Positions 1-8,336 of a DNA stretch of 64,000 nucleotides are shown one piece after another (within the stretch, counting starts at the first letter, position 1; each line of letters begins with the position of its first letter). The DNA is from Actinoplanes auranticolor. GTDB lineage: Bacteria; Actinomycetota; Actinomycetes; Mycobacteriales; Micromonosporaceae. The stretch lies in NCBI RefSeq assembly GCF_018332655.1, contig NZ_BOQL01000062.1, positions 36,165 to 100,164 on the forward strand, given 5' to 3'. The notes beneath the pieces were generated by a model that worked only from the letters and a program-made list of their open reading frames with translations, had not been told where the DNA came from and searched no databases. A program made the translations under genes and the position numbers.

Positions 1-3000
1 CGGTGCGCGCACGTAGCGCGTGTCGAGGGCGGCTTCCAGGGTCGCGTAGTCGGGGACTCCCGCCCGTTCGAGCGCGGCGACACTCGGACCGGTTCCGGCG
101 ACGGCTGCCGCCGCAACTTCGGGTCCCCAGCTGCCCGCGATCCGGTGCGGAGGTCGTACCAGGAGGCGGTATTCGGCGGGGCCGAGGTCGAGCGTGTGCG
201 CGGCGAGCGCCCGGATCGCGGCATCGTCCGGGGCGTCTGGCGCGGACGTGGCGAATCGCCAGATGTCGAGAGCGAGGTCCTGGCCGGGCGGATCGAGCTG
301 GTCGCGGGCGCTGCGGGCCCGGTCGCGGGCATAGTCGTACGGCAGCGGCCACGGATAGGTGGCGCCGCTGAGCCGTGCGAGAACCGTGGCGCCGGGTTCG
401 TTCTGCGGCAGCGCCCGGCGTTCGGCGGAGGTCCCGGCGGATTCGCGTTCCGGTGCGGCACACGCGTCCGAGGACGGCGTCCCCTGGTCGTCCGGGATCG
501 GTGGCTCCTGCGGCTCCTCGTCGTCCCGGCAGCCGCACTCGTCCACCGGGGTGTCGTCGGGTGGCGGCTCGGCGGCGGCGACGAGGTCACCCAGCAGCTC
601 GTTCACCAGGTCGATGTGCGGGACCTCGATGGTGGTGTTGGCGCAGCTCAGGCGCACCAGCGGGACGTCGGGACGGCGGGCGGCGAAGTGCGTGAGCAGC
701 GACTCGCCGCCGGCGTCGGGATCGGCGGTGAACCGGCGCAGGAACACCAGCAGGTCGAAGAGGTAGGCGGCCGGGCCGAACACACTGCGACAGTCGCTGC
801 AGGAGCAGAACGACCGCTGCGATGCTCCGAACAGCCGGTCCCAGGTGAGTTCGAGGTCGGTCTGCGAGCCGAGGCCCAACTCGTCGACCGCCTGCCGGCG
901 TTGCCGGTCGGTCAGGCCGGTGCGTTCGGGAGCGACGAACCAGGCGCGGTGGAAGTCGTTGGACAGCGCCGCATGGGTGTAGCTGGCCAGCGCGGCCCGG
1001 CGCCGGGCCCGGCCGTACGCCGCTGCTGCGTCCGCGTCGTCGCCGTCGAACGCGGGCGTGAAACGGCGGACGAACTCCGTGCGGCCGAGGGAAACGATGC
1101 TCGAGGCAGAGCGCAGCCCGGCGTCCAGGAGCAGCGCGGCCGGGATCAGCGAGCCGGCTACCGGGGTCAGTCGCTGCACCGCCCGGAGGGTCGCGGCGAC
1201 GTCGGCACCGGCGGCTGCCGGCAAGGCGTGCGGATGCTGCGCCTGGAAGTCGCGCAGCGGTGCCGAGATGTCAAAATCGCGGTGGCGGTCGAGGAAGTCC
1301 CGCGTCCGGCGGGCCCACGCCTTCGCCGGTGTGCTGCTTTCGACCAGGGCGCGGAACACCCGGTCGGGAAATCGCTGCTCGAAGCGGCGGTGCAGTTGCC
1401 GGGCATAGCCACGCAGCCCGGGACCGGCGGTGCCCGGCACGTCGGCGTCCCGCAGCCAGGTCTCCCACTGCTCGGTGGTCCAGCCCGCGAGGTCCGCCGA
1501 CGACCGGATCTCGCGGCCGTCGAACAGGCGATGCAGGGCACGCGCCAGATCCACGTCGAGGCCCGCGGTGTCGGTGACGTCGAGGAGGAATCGCAGCGCG
1601 GGGTCGGCGTCCGGGTGACCGGCCGGGTCGAGCAGGTCCGCACCGAGGGTGTGCCGGGCATCCGCGTCATCGACCCTGAGCGCGAGGAGGTCCGCCAGCG
1701 AGCCTCGGCCGAAGTCCCGCGCCGCGGTCTCCCCGCGCAGCGCATGCAGGGCGGTGCGCTGCGTCTCGGCGGCGTGGGACAGGACCGAGCGGGACACGTC
1801 GCCACGCTCGACGGCCTGGCGCAGGGCCTCGGCGGGCATCGTCGGCCCGCGGGTCGCGGCGAGGGCGAATGCCGAGGCCTCGTCGATGCCCAGCCGTTCG
1901 GCCAGGCGCGGGGTCTCGGCGTACCTGACGAGGGTCTCGACCGGCACTGCCGTGCGCTCGGCGAGATAGGCGATGTCGTCCGCGGTGAGCTCGCCCGCGG
2001 GAGCGGCACCCGGCCCGCCGAGCAGGTCGTACACCGAGCGCCGGACGCGATCGTAGAGCGATGGCGCGCCCACCGAGGTGGCGGGCAGGACCACGATCGG
2101 TGCCCGGCTCTCCACCAGCGGCGTCTCATGCTCGTCGAACACGACGATCCGAAGATCAGGGGAGCGGGCGGCGAGCAGGGCGGCCGTATCGTAGGTTAGC
2201 GTGCAGCTCCCGGTGTCGTCGGTGACCGACCAGGTCAGGACCTGCGTCGTTCGTAAGGTGACCTCGACGAGCCAGGTCCGGACGCCCGGGACCGGCCGGC
2301 CGTCGGCCAACCGCACGAAGCCGTCGATCGACGTGGACCCGGCCCGCTGGTCGGGACCGCTCCGATAGGCGTGCACGCGCAGCGGGGCGCCGGGCCGCCA
2401 GGGTTGCAGGAGCGGCGTTCGGCCCTGGTCGGTGCCGTGCCGCCAGGAGAACCACACCGCCTCGGGCGCGCCGTCCAGGACCAACCGGAACCGGCCGTCA
2501 CCGTCCATGACCGCGCTGCCGACGTGCCGTTGCAGCTGATCGTCCGCATAGGCGTCGATGGCGATGGCGGTCGTGTCACTCCAGAGTGCGGGTGCGACCA
2601 CCGTGCCCGGCACGGCCGGACCAGAGATCTGCGGCCGGATCACCGGCATCGGTGCCCCGACCGGCGCCGGCCCTTCAAGGGGCGGTGGCGCCGGCAGCTC
2701 GGCAGGCGTCTCCGCCGGGCGTGGCAGCACCTGGAACGAGGCACGTTCGCCCGCCCGCAACTCCGGGCGTGGCCGAGCGCCGGCGCACCGCAGGTACACC
2801 TCGTACTCGATCAAAGTCGATGGGGGCAGCGCCGGGAACGTCGCCGTGTAGTACGCCGCCTCGTTCCCGCTGTGACTGTGCAGCAGCCGGAGGCGCTGCC
2901 ACGGGCCACCCTGCCGGCGATAGCGCAGGTGAACGACTGGGTCCACCGCGCTCGCGGAGATCCCGACGGTGACGCCCGGCGCAGCCGTGTGTTCGATACC

Positions 3001-3066
3001 CGCGGGTGCCGGGGCGTCCGCCGTACCGAACCAGATGTCGACGTCGCCAAGCCTGTATCGCGGCAT
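1..3066 (-). CDS. Tc-toxin subunit A-like (VRP1 family) large protein, partial
   Basis: The frame is open for 1022 codons from the ATG at 3066 to the window edge, so the C-terminus is missing. The start has a GGAAAGG ribosome site just upstream. Residues about 754-770 read CSCSDCRSVFGPAAYLF, the signature of the Salmonella virulence plasmid A (VRP1) domain of insecticidal Tc toxin A subunits, and the following YPWPLPYDYARDRARS stretch also fits that family. The first 320 residues or so are beta-rich, module-like sequence (W-F-S-W, D-G-F-V-R-L-A-D-G patterns). Residues 340-740 are helical with weak repeats. Family knowledge: TcA forms a pentameric translocation channel, and actinobacterial relatives are mostly uncharacterised. 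The gene follows the encapsulin gene after 54 bp and is probably co-transcribed. Pore or toxin activity is inference; the family call is firm. Confidence 0.85.
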   Translation of the reverse strand, partial: MPRYRLGDVDIWFGTADAPAPAGIEHTAAPGVTVGISASAVDPVVHLRYRRQGGPWQRLRLLHSHSGNEAAYYTATFPALPPSTLIEYEVYLRCAGARPRPELRAGERASFQVLPRPAETPAELPAPPPLEGPAPVGAPMPVIRPQISGPAVPGTVVAPALWSDTTAIAIDAYADDQLQRHVGSAVMDGDGRFRLVLDGAPEAVWFSWRHGTDQGRTPLLQPWRPGAPLRVHAYRSGPDQRAGSTSIDGFVRLADGRPVPGVRTWLVEVTLRTTQVLTWSVTDDTGSCTLTYDTAALLAARSPDLRIVVFDEHETPLVESRAPIVVLPATSVGAPSLYDRVRRSVYDLLGGPGAAPAGELTADDIAYLAERTAVPVETLVRYAETPRLAERLGIDEASAFALAATRGPTMPAEALRQAVERGDVSRSVLSHAAETQRTALHALRGETAARDFGRGSLADLLALRVDDADARHTLGADLLDPAGHPDADPALRFLLDVTDTAGLDVDLARALHRLFDGREIRSSADLAGWTTEQWETWLRDADVPGTAGPGLRGYARQLHRRFEQRFPDRVFRALVESSTPAKAWARRTRDFLDRHRDFDISAPLRDFQAQHPHALPAAAGADVAATLRAVQRLTPVAGSLIPAALLLDAGLRSASSIVSLGRTEFVRRFTPAFDGDDADAAAAYGRARRRAALASYTHAALSNDFHRAWFVAPERTGLTDRQRRQAVDELGLGSQTDLELTWDRLFGASQRSFCSCSDCRSVFGPAAYLFDLLVFLRRFTADPDAGGESLLTHFAARRPDVPLVRLSCANTTIEVPHIDLVNELLGDLVAAAEPPPDDTPVDECGCRDDEEPQEPPIPDDQGTPSSDACAAPERESAGTSAERRALPQNEPGATVLARLSGATYPWPLPYDYARDRARSARDQLDPPGQDLALDIWRFATSAPDAPDDAAIRALAAHTLDLGPAEYRLLVRPPHRIAGSWGPEVAAAAVAGTGPSVAALERAGVPDYATLEAALDTRYVRAP

Positions 3067-3120
3067 GCAAACAGCCTTTCCGGCACGGATGCCCGTCCAC
3101 CAGCGGCGCTTGTCCGGCTG

Positions 3121-3909
3121 CTATGCCTCCGCGTCCGCTTGCGCCAGCCGGAGCACGACGACCGAGAAGGTCTGCTTGAAGCGCGTCAGGAAACGCTCGT
3201 AGAGGCGGAACTCCCGGGTCTCTCCCTGACCGATCCGCAGGAACTCCAAGGTCGGAGGTTCCCCCACCGCTCGGTCGATCTCGTCTCCGCCGAGCGACAG
3301 CACCAGAGCCTCGTCGTCCGGCAGCACACCCGACCGGTGCACCGGCCCGCCCTCGAGCAGGCCCTCGACCGCCTTGAGCGGGAAGTCGGCCGCACCGGGT
3401 CCCCGGGTGTGCAACTGGGTGTAGACCTCCTGCCCGGCGACGATCACGTACCCGTTGCGATAGCCCTGACTGTCCAGGGCGGCCACGGCGCGTGCGACCG
3501 CGGCCACCAGCCCGTCGGGGAACGGCTGCTGGACGTCGATCGGAGCGTGGAACCCGTCCCCGCCCCGCAGGACGGCGTCCCGGATCGCCGTACGGAAGAC
3601 CGCCTCGTCGTCCTCGCGGGCGAGTTGCTGAGCGGCCCGGCGCGCGCGCAGACGCGCGTTGGAAAGATCCGCGTCCTCGGTCTGGAGCTTGGTGAGAAAG
3701 AAGTCCTCGGAGAGCTCCCGCAAGGGCTCGTGCTCTTCGTCGATGGTGCCGTTGACGTAGTCCAAGCGGTTCCTCGCCACGGTCCGGACGGTGGCCGCAA
3801 GTGCTTGCTCCGGGATCACCTTGTGGGAGAGGCGGGAGTTCTCGATCTCGGTGTCGACAGCCTCTTCGATCTGGCTTCGCTGAGCATCGGTCCAATTGAG
3901 TCCGGTCAT
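3121..3909 (-). CDS. Encapsulin shell protein (linocin M18 / HK97-fold family)
   Basis: 262 residues, the normal length of family 1 encapsulins (about 265). It aligns by eye along its whole length with Thermotoga encapsulin. The N-terminal helix is LNWTDAQRSQIEEAVDTEI. A charged E-loop/P-domain segment ends in AREDDEAVFRTAIRDAV. The A-domain carries NGYVIVAGQEVYTQL, FPLKAVEGLL, and ALVLSLGGDEIDRAVGE followed by TFSVVVLRLA. The central N-arm/E-loop region is divergent. Encapsulins self-assemble into protein nanocompartments that load a cargo protein by a short tag. No DyP peroxidase, ferritin-like or other classical cargo lies beside it; the next gene in the operon is the TcA-like protein. The ATG at 3909 is preceded by GGAAAGGGA. 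Confidence 0.9.
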   Translation of the reverse strand: MTGLNWTDAQRSQIEEAVDTEIENSRLSHKVIPEQALAATVRTVARNRLDYVNGTIDEEHEPLRELSEDFFLTKLQTEDADLSNARLRARRAAQQLAREDDEAVFRTAIRDAVLRGGDGFHAPIDVQQPFPDGLVAAVARAVAALDSQGYRNGYVIVAGQEVYTQLHTRGPGAADFPLKAVEGLLEGGPVHRSGVLPDDEALVLSLGGDEIDRAVGEPPTLEFLRIGQGETREFRLYERFLTRFKQTFSVVVLRLAQADAEA

Positions 3910-3953
3910 CGGTGAGGTCCCTTTCCGCTGTGCCGACGATGGTCACCCGCGGA

Positions 3954-3982
3954 CCGTCACCGTGCCGTCACGACCCCGTCAC
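3954..3982. promoter_or_regulatory. Three 11-bp-spaced heptamer repeats, probable SARP operator
   Basis: CCGTCAC occurs at 3954-3960, 3965-3971 and 3976-3982, each pair separated by exactly four bases. SARP activators are known to bind heptameric direct repeats at this 11-bp period, usually overlapping the -35 region. The array lies 45 bp upstream of the encapsulin start and about 130 bp upstream of the divergent SARP gene. That this SARP binds here is inference. Confidence 0.7.
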
Positions 3983-4110
3983 CCCTGTCCACCGACCGGG
4001 TGGAGCACGGACCCCGAGATCGCGTCGAGTCGGCCTGGCGACTGTTGGGTTGACCTCGCGGTCCGCGACGGCGAACGTACGGGGGCGTGCGTCTCTGCCC
4101 GGGGGTTGCG

Positions 4111-4896
4111 ATGCTGGTTCAGTCACCACACACTGCCGCCCTCGGAGTCGGATCACGCCCCGATGCCGAGCAACCGATCTCGGGCCGCAGCTACTACGTC
4201 CGCCTGCTCGATGGCTTCTGCCTGGAAGAGGACGGACACCCCCTGGCAGCGCCCAAGGCGGTACGCCGGCTGATGGCTTTCGTGGGAGTCCGGGGCCGGA
4301 CCAGCCGGAGTGAGATCTCCGGCAACCTGTGGCCCGATGTCTCCGAGACGAAGGCCCAGGCCTGCCTCCGGACGACGCTGTGGCGGCTGCGGCAGACCGC
4401 CCAGGAACCCATCGTCGTCGGCGACGAGACGCTCTCGCTCGCATCCGTCGTCACGGTCGACCTTTCGGCCTTCGTGACATCGGCCCAACGCGCCCTGGAA
4501 CACGTGTCCCGGGGCCCGGATTCGGCACAACGGCAGACCGTCGAACACAGCATGGTGGACGTCGGTGAGCTGCTACCGGGGTGGTACGACGACTGGGTGT
4601 TGTTCGAGCGGGAGCGCCTGCGTCAACTTCAGCTGCACGCCCTGGAGGCGATAGCACTGCGGCTGACGGCGGAGGGATGCCACGCCCAGGCCGTCGAAGC
4701 CGCTCTGGCCGCCGTTCGGCTGGAGCCGCTACGGGAAAGCGCCGTCCGCGTGCTGATCATCGCGCACCGCGCGGAGCACAACATCGTCGAGGCGGTGCGG
4801 TGCTACCGACAATTCCACGACCAGTTGCACCGAGAACTCGGCGTCACGCCCACCGCAGAACTGACCCGCTTGACATTCGGTGTCACCGGTCTATGA
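4111..4896 (+). CDS. SARP-family transcriptional activator (winged helix + BTAD)
   Basis: About 261 residues from the ATG at 4111; a GTG at 4087 is an alternative start. The N-terminal part (YYVRLLDGFCLEEDGHPL, then LWPDVSETKAQACLRTTLWRLRQ) is the OmpR-like winged helix of Streptomyces antibiotic regulatory proteins. The rest is a bacterial transcriptional activation domain with TPR-like helices (LLPGWYDDWVLFERERLRQLQLHALE, ending in FHDQLHRELGVTPTAEL). There is no ATPase domain, so it is a small SARP. It is divergent from the encapsulin operon and separated by the heptamer array, which suggests it activates that operon. The known family role is pathway-specific activation. Confidence 0.85.
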   Translation: MLVQSPHTAALGVGSRPDAEQPISGRSYYVRLLDGFCLEEDGHPLAAPKAVRRLMAFVGVRGRTSRSEISGNLWPDVSETKAQACLRTTLWRLRQTAQEPIVVGDETLSLASVVTVDLSAFVTSAQRALEHVSRGPDSAQRQTVEHSMVDVGELLPGWYDDWVLFERERLRQLQLHALEAIALRLTAEGCHAQAVEAALAAVRLEPLRESAVRVLIIAHRAEHNIVEAVRCYRQFHDQLHRELGVTPTAELTRLTFGVTGL

Positions 4897-4983
4897 GAGT
4901 TTGTCCACTGCCTTTCGGAGACCTGCACGGGCGCCGTTGCGTTGTCGGATTGATGGACGCGTTGAACCGCGGCTCTACCGAGC

Positions 4984-5469
4984 TCAGACTGCCCGGGCGA
5001 GCTCTGTGAACGCCGCGGTCACCCGCACGGCGGGCGTGGCATCGATACCGAGCTCGTAGTGGCCGCGGCGGAGGTTCTGTATGAAGGCGTGCCCGGCGAT
5101 GATCACCTGCGCTGTCCGATCGATTTGCAACCCGCGCATCGGTCGTAGTCGCTGCTGGAGCTTACTGTGATCAGCTTCTATCAGGTTGTTCGCATACTGC
5201 TCGACGTGGTGCCACGCCGACGGGATCAGCTCGGCGAGCACGGCCGGATAGATCGCCGGCGCGTCGGTGACCACCTTATTCGGCCTAACCTTCAGCATGC
5301 TCAGTGCCCGCCGGAAGAGCCGACGGGCAGCCTCGGCATCCCGACGTGGCGAGACCAGCACGTCGATGATCTGCCCAAACTGGTCGACCACGCGGTAGAC
5401 GTACCGCCAAACACCGTTGACCTTGACGTACGTCTCATCGACATACCACCTGTTGCCAGGGGCGCGACG
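4984..5469 (-). pseudogene. IS6-family transposase, 5'-truncated remnant (copy 1)
   Basis: The minus frame encodes the catalytic core of an IS6/IS26-type DDE transposase: RWYVDETYVKVNGVWRYVYR (first D), NKVVTDAPAIYP (second D) and YANNLIEADHSKLQQRLRPM (E), then the usual C-terminus HAFIQNLRRGHYELGID. The N-terminal helix-turn-helix part is absent. The frame upstream of 5469 is only the antisense of copy 2. No terminal inverted repeats were identified. Confidence 0.85.
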
Positions 5470-5478
5470 GTTGACTTC

Positions 5479-5807
5479 ACGCGTGCGCTCCGAATGTTGA
5501 AGGTGGTCGCGAGCGAGGTGGTCACTGACGCGGCACCGGTCTACCCGGCCGTTCTCGAAGAACTGGTGCTGGCGGCGTGGCACCACGTCGAGCAGTATGC
5601 GAACAACCCGATAGAAGCAGACCACCGTCAACTCAAACGCCGACTGCGACCAATGCGCGGGCTACAGACCGATCGCACAGCGCGGGTCGTGATCGCCGGG
5701 CACGCCTTCCACCAAACCTGCGCCGTGGCCATTACGATCTCGCAGTCGACATCAACCCGGCAGCGTGGGTCGCCGCTGCGTTCACCGAACTCGCCGAAGC
5801 GAGCTGA
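5479..5807 (+). pseudogene. IS6-family transposase remnant, frameshifted (copy 2)
   Basis: The plus strand reads ALRMLKVVASEVVTDAAPVY, then a segment ending ADHRQLKRRLRPMRG. After a frameshift near 5710 it continues LRRGHYDLAVDINPAAW to the normal C-terminal end. It starts inside the catalytic domain and abuts copy 1 head to head, giving an imperfect inverted repeat of about 300 bp per arm. Confidence 0.8.
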
Positions 5808-5944
5808 CGCCTGTCCTCGCGGAGATCGGCGCGTCCACCGATGTCGCAACGCAACGGCGCTGGCCTCGCTCGGATACCTCGAGCCGTTCTTGGACGCGCA
5901 CTCCGGATGGCCTGATTTGTCTCGCGATTATTCGCCGCGGCGCC

Positions 5945-6140
5945 GGCGCGGTGATCCGTTGACGGGCGAGGCGACCAGCGCCGGGTCGGTGCTTGAGCTT
6001 GTCGTGATGGGCCTCGATCGGATTGTTGGCGTTCTGCTCGACGTGGAGCTACGCCGACGGCACCGGCTCCTCGAGCACGGCCGGATAGACCAGCGCGGCG
6101 TCGGTGACGACCGCTGCCGGCGTCATCTTCAAGTCCGTAG
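5945..6140 (-). pseudogene. IS6-family transposase remnant with internal stop (copy 3)
   Basis: Reverse translation gives AVVTDAALVYPAVLEEPVPS, a stop in place of the family tryptophan, then LHVEQNANNPIEAHHDKLKH before homology fades. This is the same transposase segment as the two neighbours but more decayed. The sequence between copies 2 and 3 (5808-5944) shows nothing recognisable. Confidence 0.7.
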
Positions 6141-6326
6141 CGCCCGGGTGACGAGGCACGTTTGACGCTCGTGCCCGGCACCGGGACTGGACTGGGCTGG
6201 CCGACCGTGGTGGCCGCGCTGGTCGACGGCTTCAGCCTCGTCGTCGAATCCCAGCCCTGTGTGCCTCCTGTGCTGCCGCATGCCAATCAAGTTTCATCGC
6301 TCGCACTGATGTGCTAAACCATTGCC

Positions 6327-7217
6327 ATGCCGATCAGATCGCTCAATCACGGAAGCGGAAAAGTCCTCTTCTCGCATGGACCCGTAGACATCATGCCGGG
6401 CCCGGGAGGCCATCTGCTCAGGGTCAGCTTCGACGTCAGCGGTGATTGGCTCAAAGGCTTGGAAGTCGCCCAGACGCTGATCACGGGAGACGTGTGGTGC
6501 AACAACAGCCCAGCGTCGCCCTGGGTCGGAGCCCTCGTGCCACGGGTGCTGACCTTGCGCCCCTTGTCAACCAGTAGCTGGCTCGCAGTGCAGGTGTACG
6601 ACGACCAGCTTCTGGCTTTGGAGAAAGCGCGCAGTGATCAGTCGTTAGACCTTCGCATCGACATCCAGTCGACTCTCCTACACCCCAGCGAAGGTTTCTA
6701 TCCTGTGGCCGAGGACCAGGTCACAGCGTCCATCGGTTCGTTCGACTGGGCGAGAGTCCTCGATCGCGTCGGTCTGCAGACCGGCCTTCTGATCCGAGTG
6801 GCTGGTCCGTTCGTGGATTCGAACGCACAAGTCGCGCTCGCCGACAGCATGGAAGATCTGCCCTCCTTGGCTCAGGCAGTGTCGCGGCTGCGTCAAGCAC
6901 GCGCGCAGCTTGGAGAAGGGCGCTGGGAGCAGTGCATCGCGACCTGCCGGCGGGTGCTGGAAAACCTCAAGCGGATCGGGCCGCCGCTACCGACCGCGAA
7001 GTCCATTAGGACCCAAGCGGACCCAGAGAAGCTGAATGAGGCGGAGCGGTGGGCCGCGCTCTACTACGCCACCGCTGCACTCACTCAGCCCGCGCACCAC
7101 GATGACACGGTAACGCTCGGCTTCTCGTTCAGCCGGGAGAAGGCTGAGGCGGTGCTTGCCGCAACGGCGGGCTTGCTGAACGTCTACACCTCAGTTGGCG
7201 CTCCGCAGCGCGAGTGA
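6327..7217 (+). CDS. Hypothetical protein, possible HEPN-like C-terminal half
   Basis: 296 residues; I do not recognise a characterised family. The N-terminal half (to about 165) looks beta-rich. The C-terminal half is helical, with RLRQARAQLGEGRWEQCIAT, CRRVLENLKRIG, and an AERWAALYYATAALTQPAHH stretch followed by SREKAEAVLAATAGLL. This resembles the helical, four-helix organisation of HEPN-type accessory domains. Base composition is visibly lower in GC than the neighbours, suggesting transfer. It stands alone between transposase relics and a lipoprotein gene. Confidence 0.7.
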   Translation: MPIRSLNHGSGKVLFSHGPVDIMPGPGGHLLRVSFDVSGDWLKGLEVAQTLITGDVWCNNSPASPWVGALVPRVLTLRPLSTSSWLAVQVYDDQLLALEKARSDQSLDLRIDIQSTLLHPSEGFYPVAEDQVTASIGSFDWARVLDRVGLQTGLLIRVAGPFVDSNAQVALADSMEDLPSLAQAVSRLRQARAQLGEGRWEQCIATCRRVLENLKRIGPPLPTAKSIRTQADPEKLNEAERWAALYYATAALTQPAHHDDTVTLGFSFSREKAEAVLAATAGLLNVYTSVGAPQRE

Positions 7218-7562
7218 GCCGAATAACGATGAGGCCCGCAGCGCCAGGAGAAAGAAGCGGTGCTGCGGGACGGAATCGGGAGCGCGTGCCAAATTCCGGC
7301 ACGGCTGGCCCTTCGAACCCGCGCGACGACAGCAGACACCGCCGGCGCGATGGCGGCGACAAAGTAACGGGGTACCGCCCGGCCTCGAGCCGACTCCGCT
7401 AGGTCAGCGACAATCCAAACGGAGGCGGACGGCCATGGACGGCCAGCGCCGGGCGGGGAACCGCCGCCCGCGCAGCGTCTCAGCCCTATCTTGGCGGGCC
7501 TCCGCCGGTGAATTTGGCCCAGGAACCGGAAGCCCCCTGGGCGCTCTGCTCTGCTCCTAGCC
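7218..7562. other. Gap without a supported gene
   Basis: No open frame here has coding character and no RNA gene is evident. Its last 50 bases read in the frame of the following lipoprotein gene and look like the beginning of its signal peptide. Confidence 0.5.
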
Positions 7563-8336
7563 ATGACGGGTTTGGCCGGCTGCAGCCGCGACTCGCCGGA
7601 GCCGCAAGTACGTCCGTCGCCAAGCAGAACGGTGTCAGTCCTGCCGGCCAGCCCCAAAGCGCCTTCAAGCCCCAGCCCGACCCAATCGCCGTCGCCGGCA
7701 CCAATGGGCAACACCGTCACCCTCGACTGCCACGGTCAAGACTACGGCAACCATGAGGTGACCGTTCAGTCCGGCGCGAAAGGCCGTCCGGACTTCTCGT
7801 CGGTATGGCGTAGAAAGTTCATCTCGTGTGACCTGGTATTGGTTGACAACAGTCAGGTGCATATCAGGCCGATTACGGCCGTCGAGAAGGCCGTAGATCG
7901 CCTGGCCGGGCGTGACGGTGACATCGGCTTCTTCTACGAGGAATGCGCGGCCGTCGATCCTGATGACGTATTCACTCAACCCGGTTTCAAGATCGGTAAG
8001 GAGAACTTCGCGAATACCACCGCAACCTTGACGCTCTGCCCAAATCACCCATACGCTGCCGAATGGAAATCCGCACTGCGGCGTGGCCGCCAGGAGGACT
8101 CATTGGAGCGAGCCGGACGGATTTTCGGGTCAGGCACATACCGGGTTGGCAAGGACATTAAGCCCGGCACCTACGTCGCTCGCGACGTAGACGGGTGCTA
8201 CTGGGAACGGCAGACCCGCAACGGCGACGTTATCGACAACGCCTTCGTCATGGCAGCCAGCCGAGTTCAGGTCACGATCCGGTCCACCGACTACGGCTTC
8301 CACACCCAAGGATGCGGCACGTGGCGGCACGCCTGA
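7563..8336 (+). CDS. Putative secreted lipoprotein with C-terminal GTY...GCYWER domain
   Basis: 257 residues from the first ATG. A Pro/Ser-rich linker follows the cysteine of LAGCSRD, then a region of unknown fold. The C-terminal domain GTYRVGKDIKPGTYVA, DGCYWERQTRN and FHTQGCGTW is a small extracytoplasmic domain often seen in actinobacterial lipoproteins. The in-frame codons just upstream (7512-7562) encode RNRKPPGRSALLLA directly before MTGLAGC, so a proper lipoprotein signal peptide seems to start before the first ATG. The only possible initiator there is ATT at 7512, after a stop at 7509-7511. Membrane anchoring is inferred from the lipobox. Confidence 0.75.
   Translation: MTGLAGCSRDSPEPQVRPSPSRTVSVLPASPKAPSSPSPTQSPSPAPMGNTVTLDCHGQDYGNHEVTVQSGAKGRPDFSSVWRRKFISCDLVLVDNSQVHIRPITAVEKAVDRLAGRDGDIGFFYEECAAVDPDDVFTQPGFKIGKENFANTTATLTLCPNHPYAAEWKSALRRGRQEDSLERAGRIFGSGTYRVGKDIKPGTYVARDVDGCYWERQTRNGDVIDNAFVMAASRVQVTIRSTDYGFHTQGCGTWRHA

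Noticed and set aside
145..2199. A 684-codon plus-strand open frame
   Set aside because: It is antisense to the TcA-like gene, has the Gly/Arg/Val-rich composition of GC-driven shadow frames and shows no domain.
2675..3946. A 423-codon minus frame covering the encapsulin gene
   Set aside because: Arg/Gly/Pro-rich shadow; the encapsulin frame has clear family motifs.
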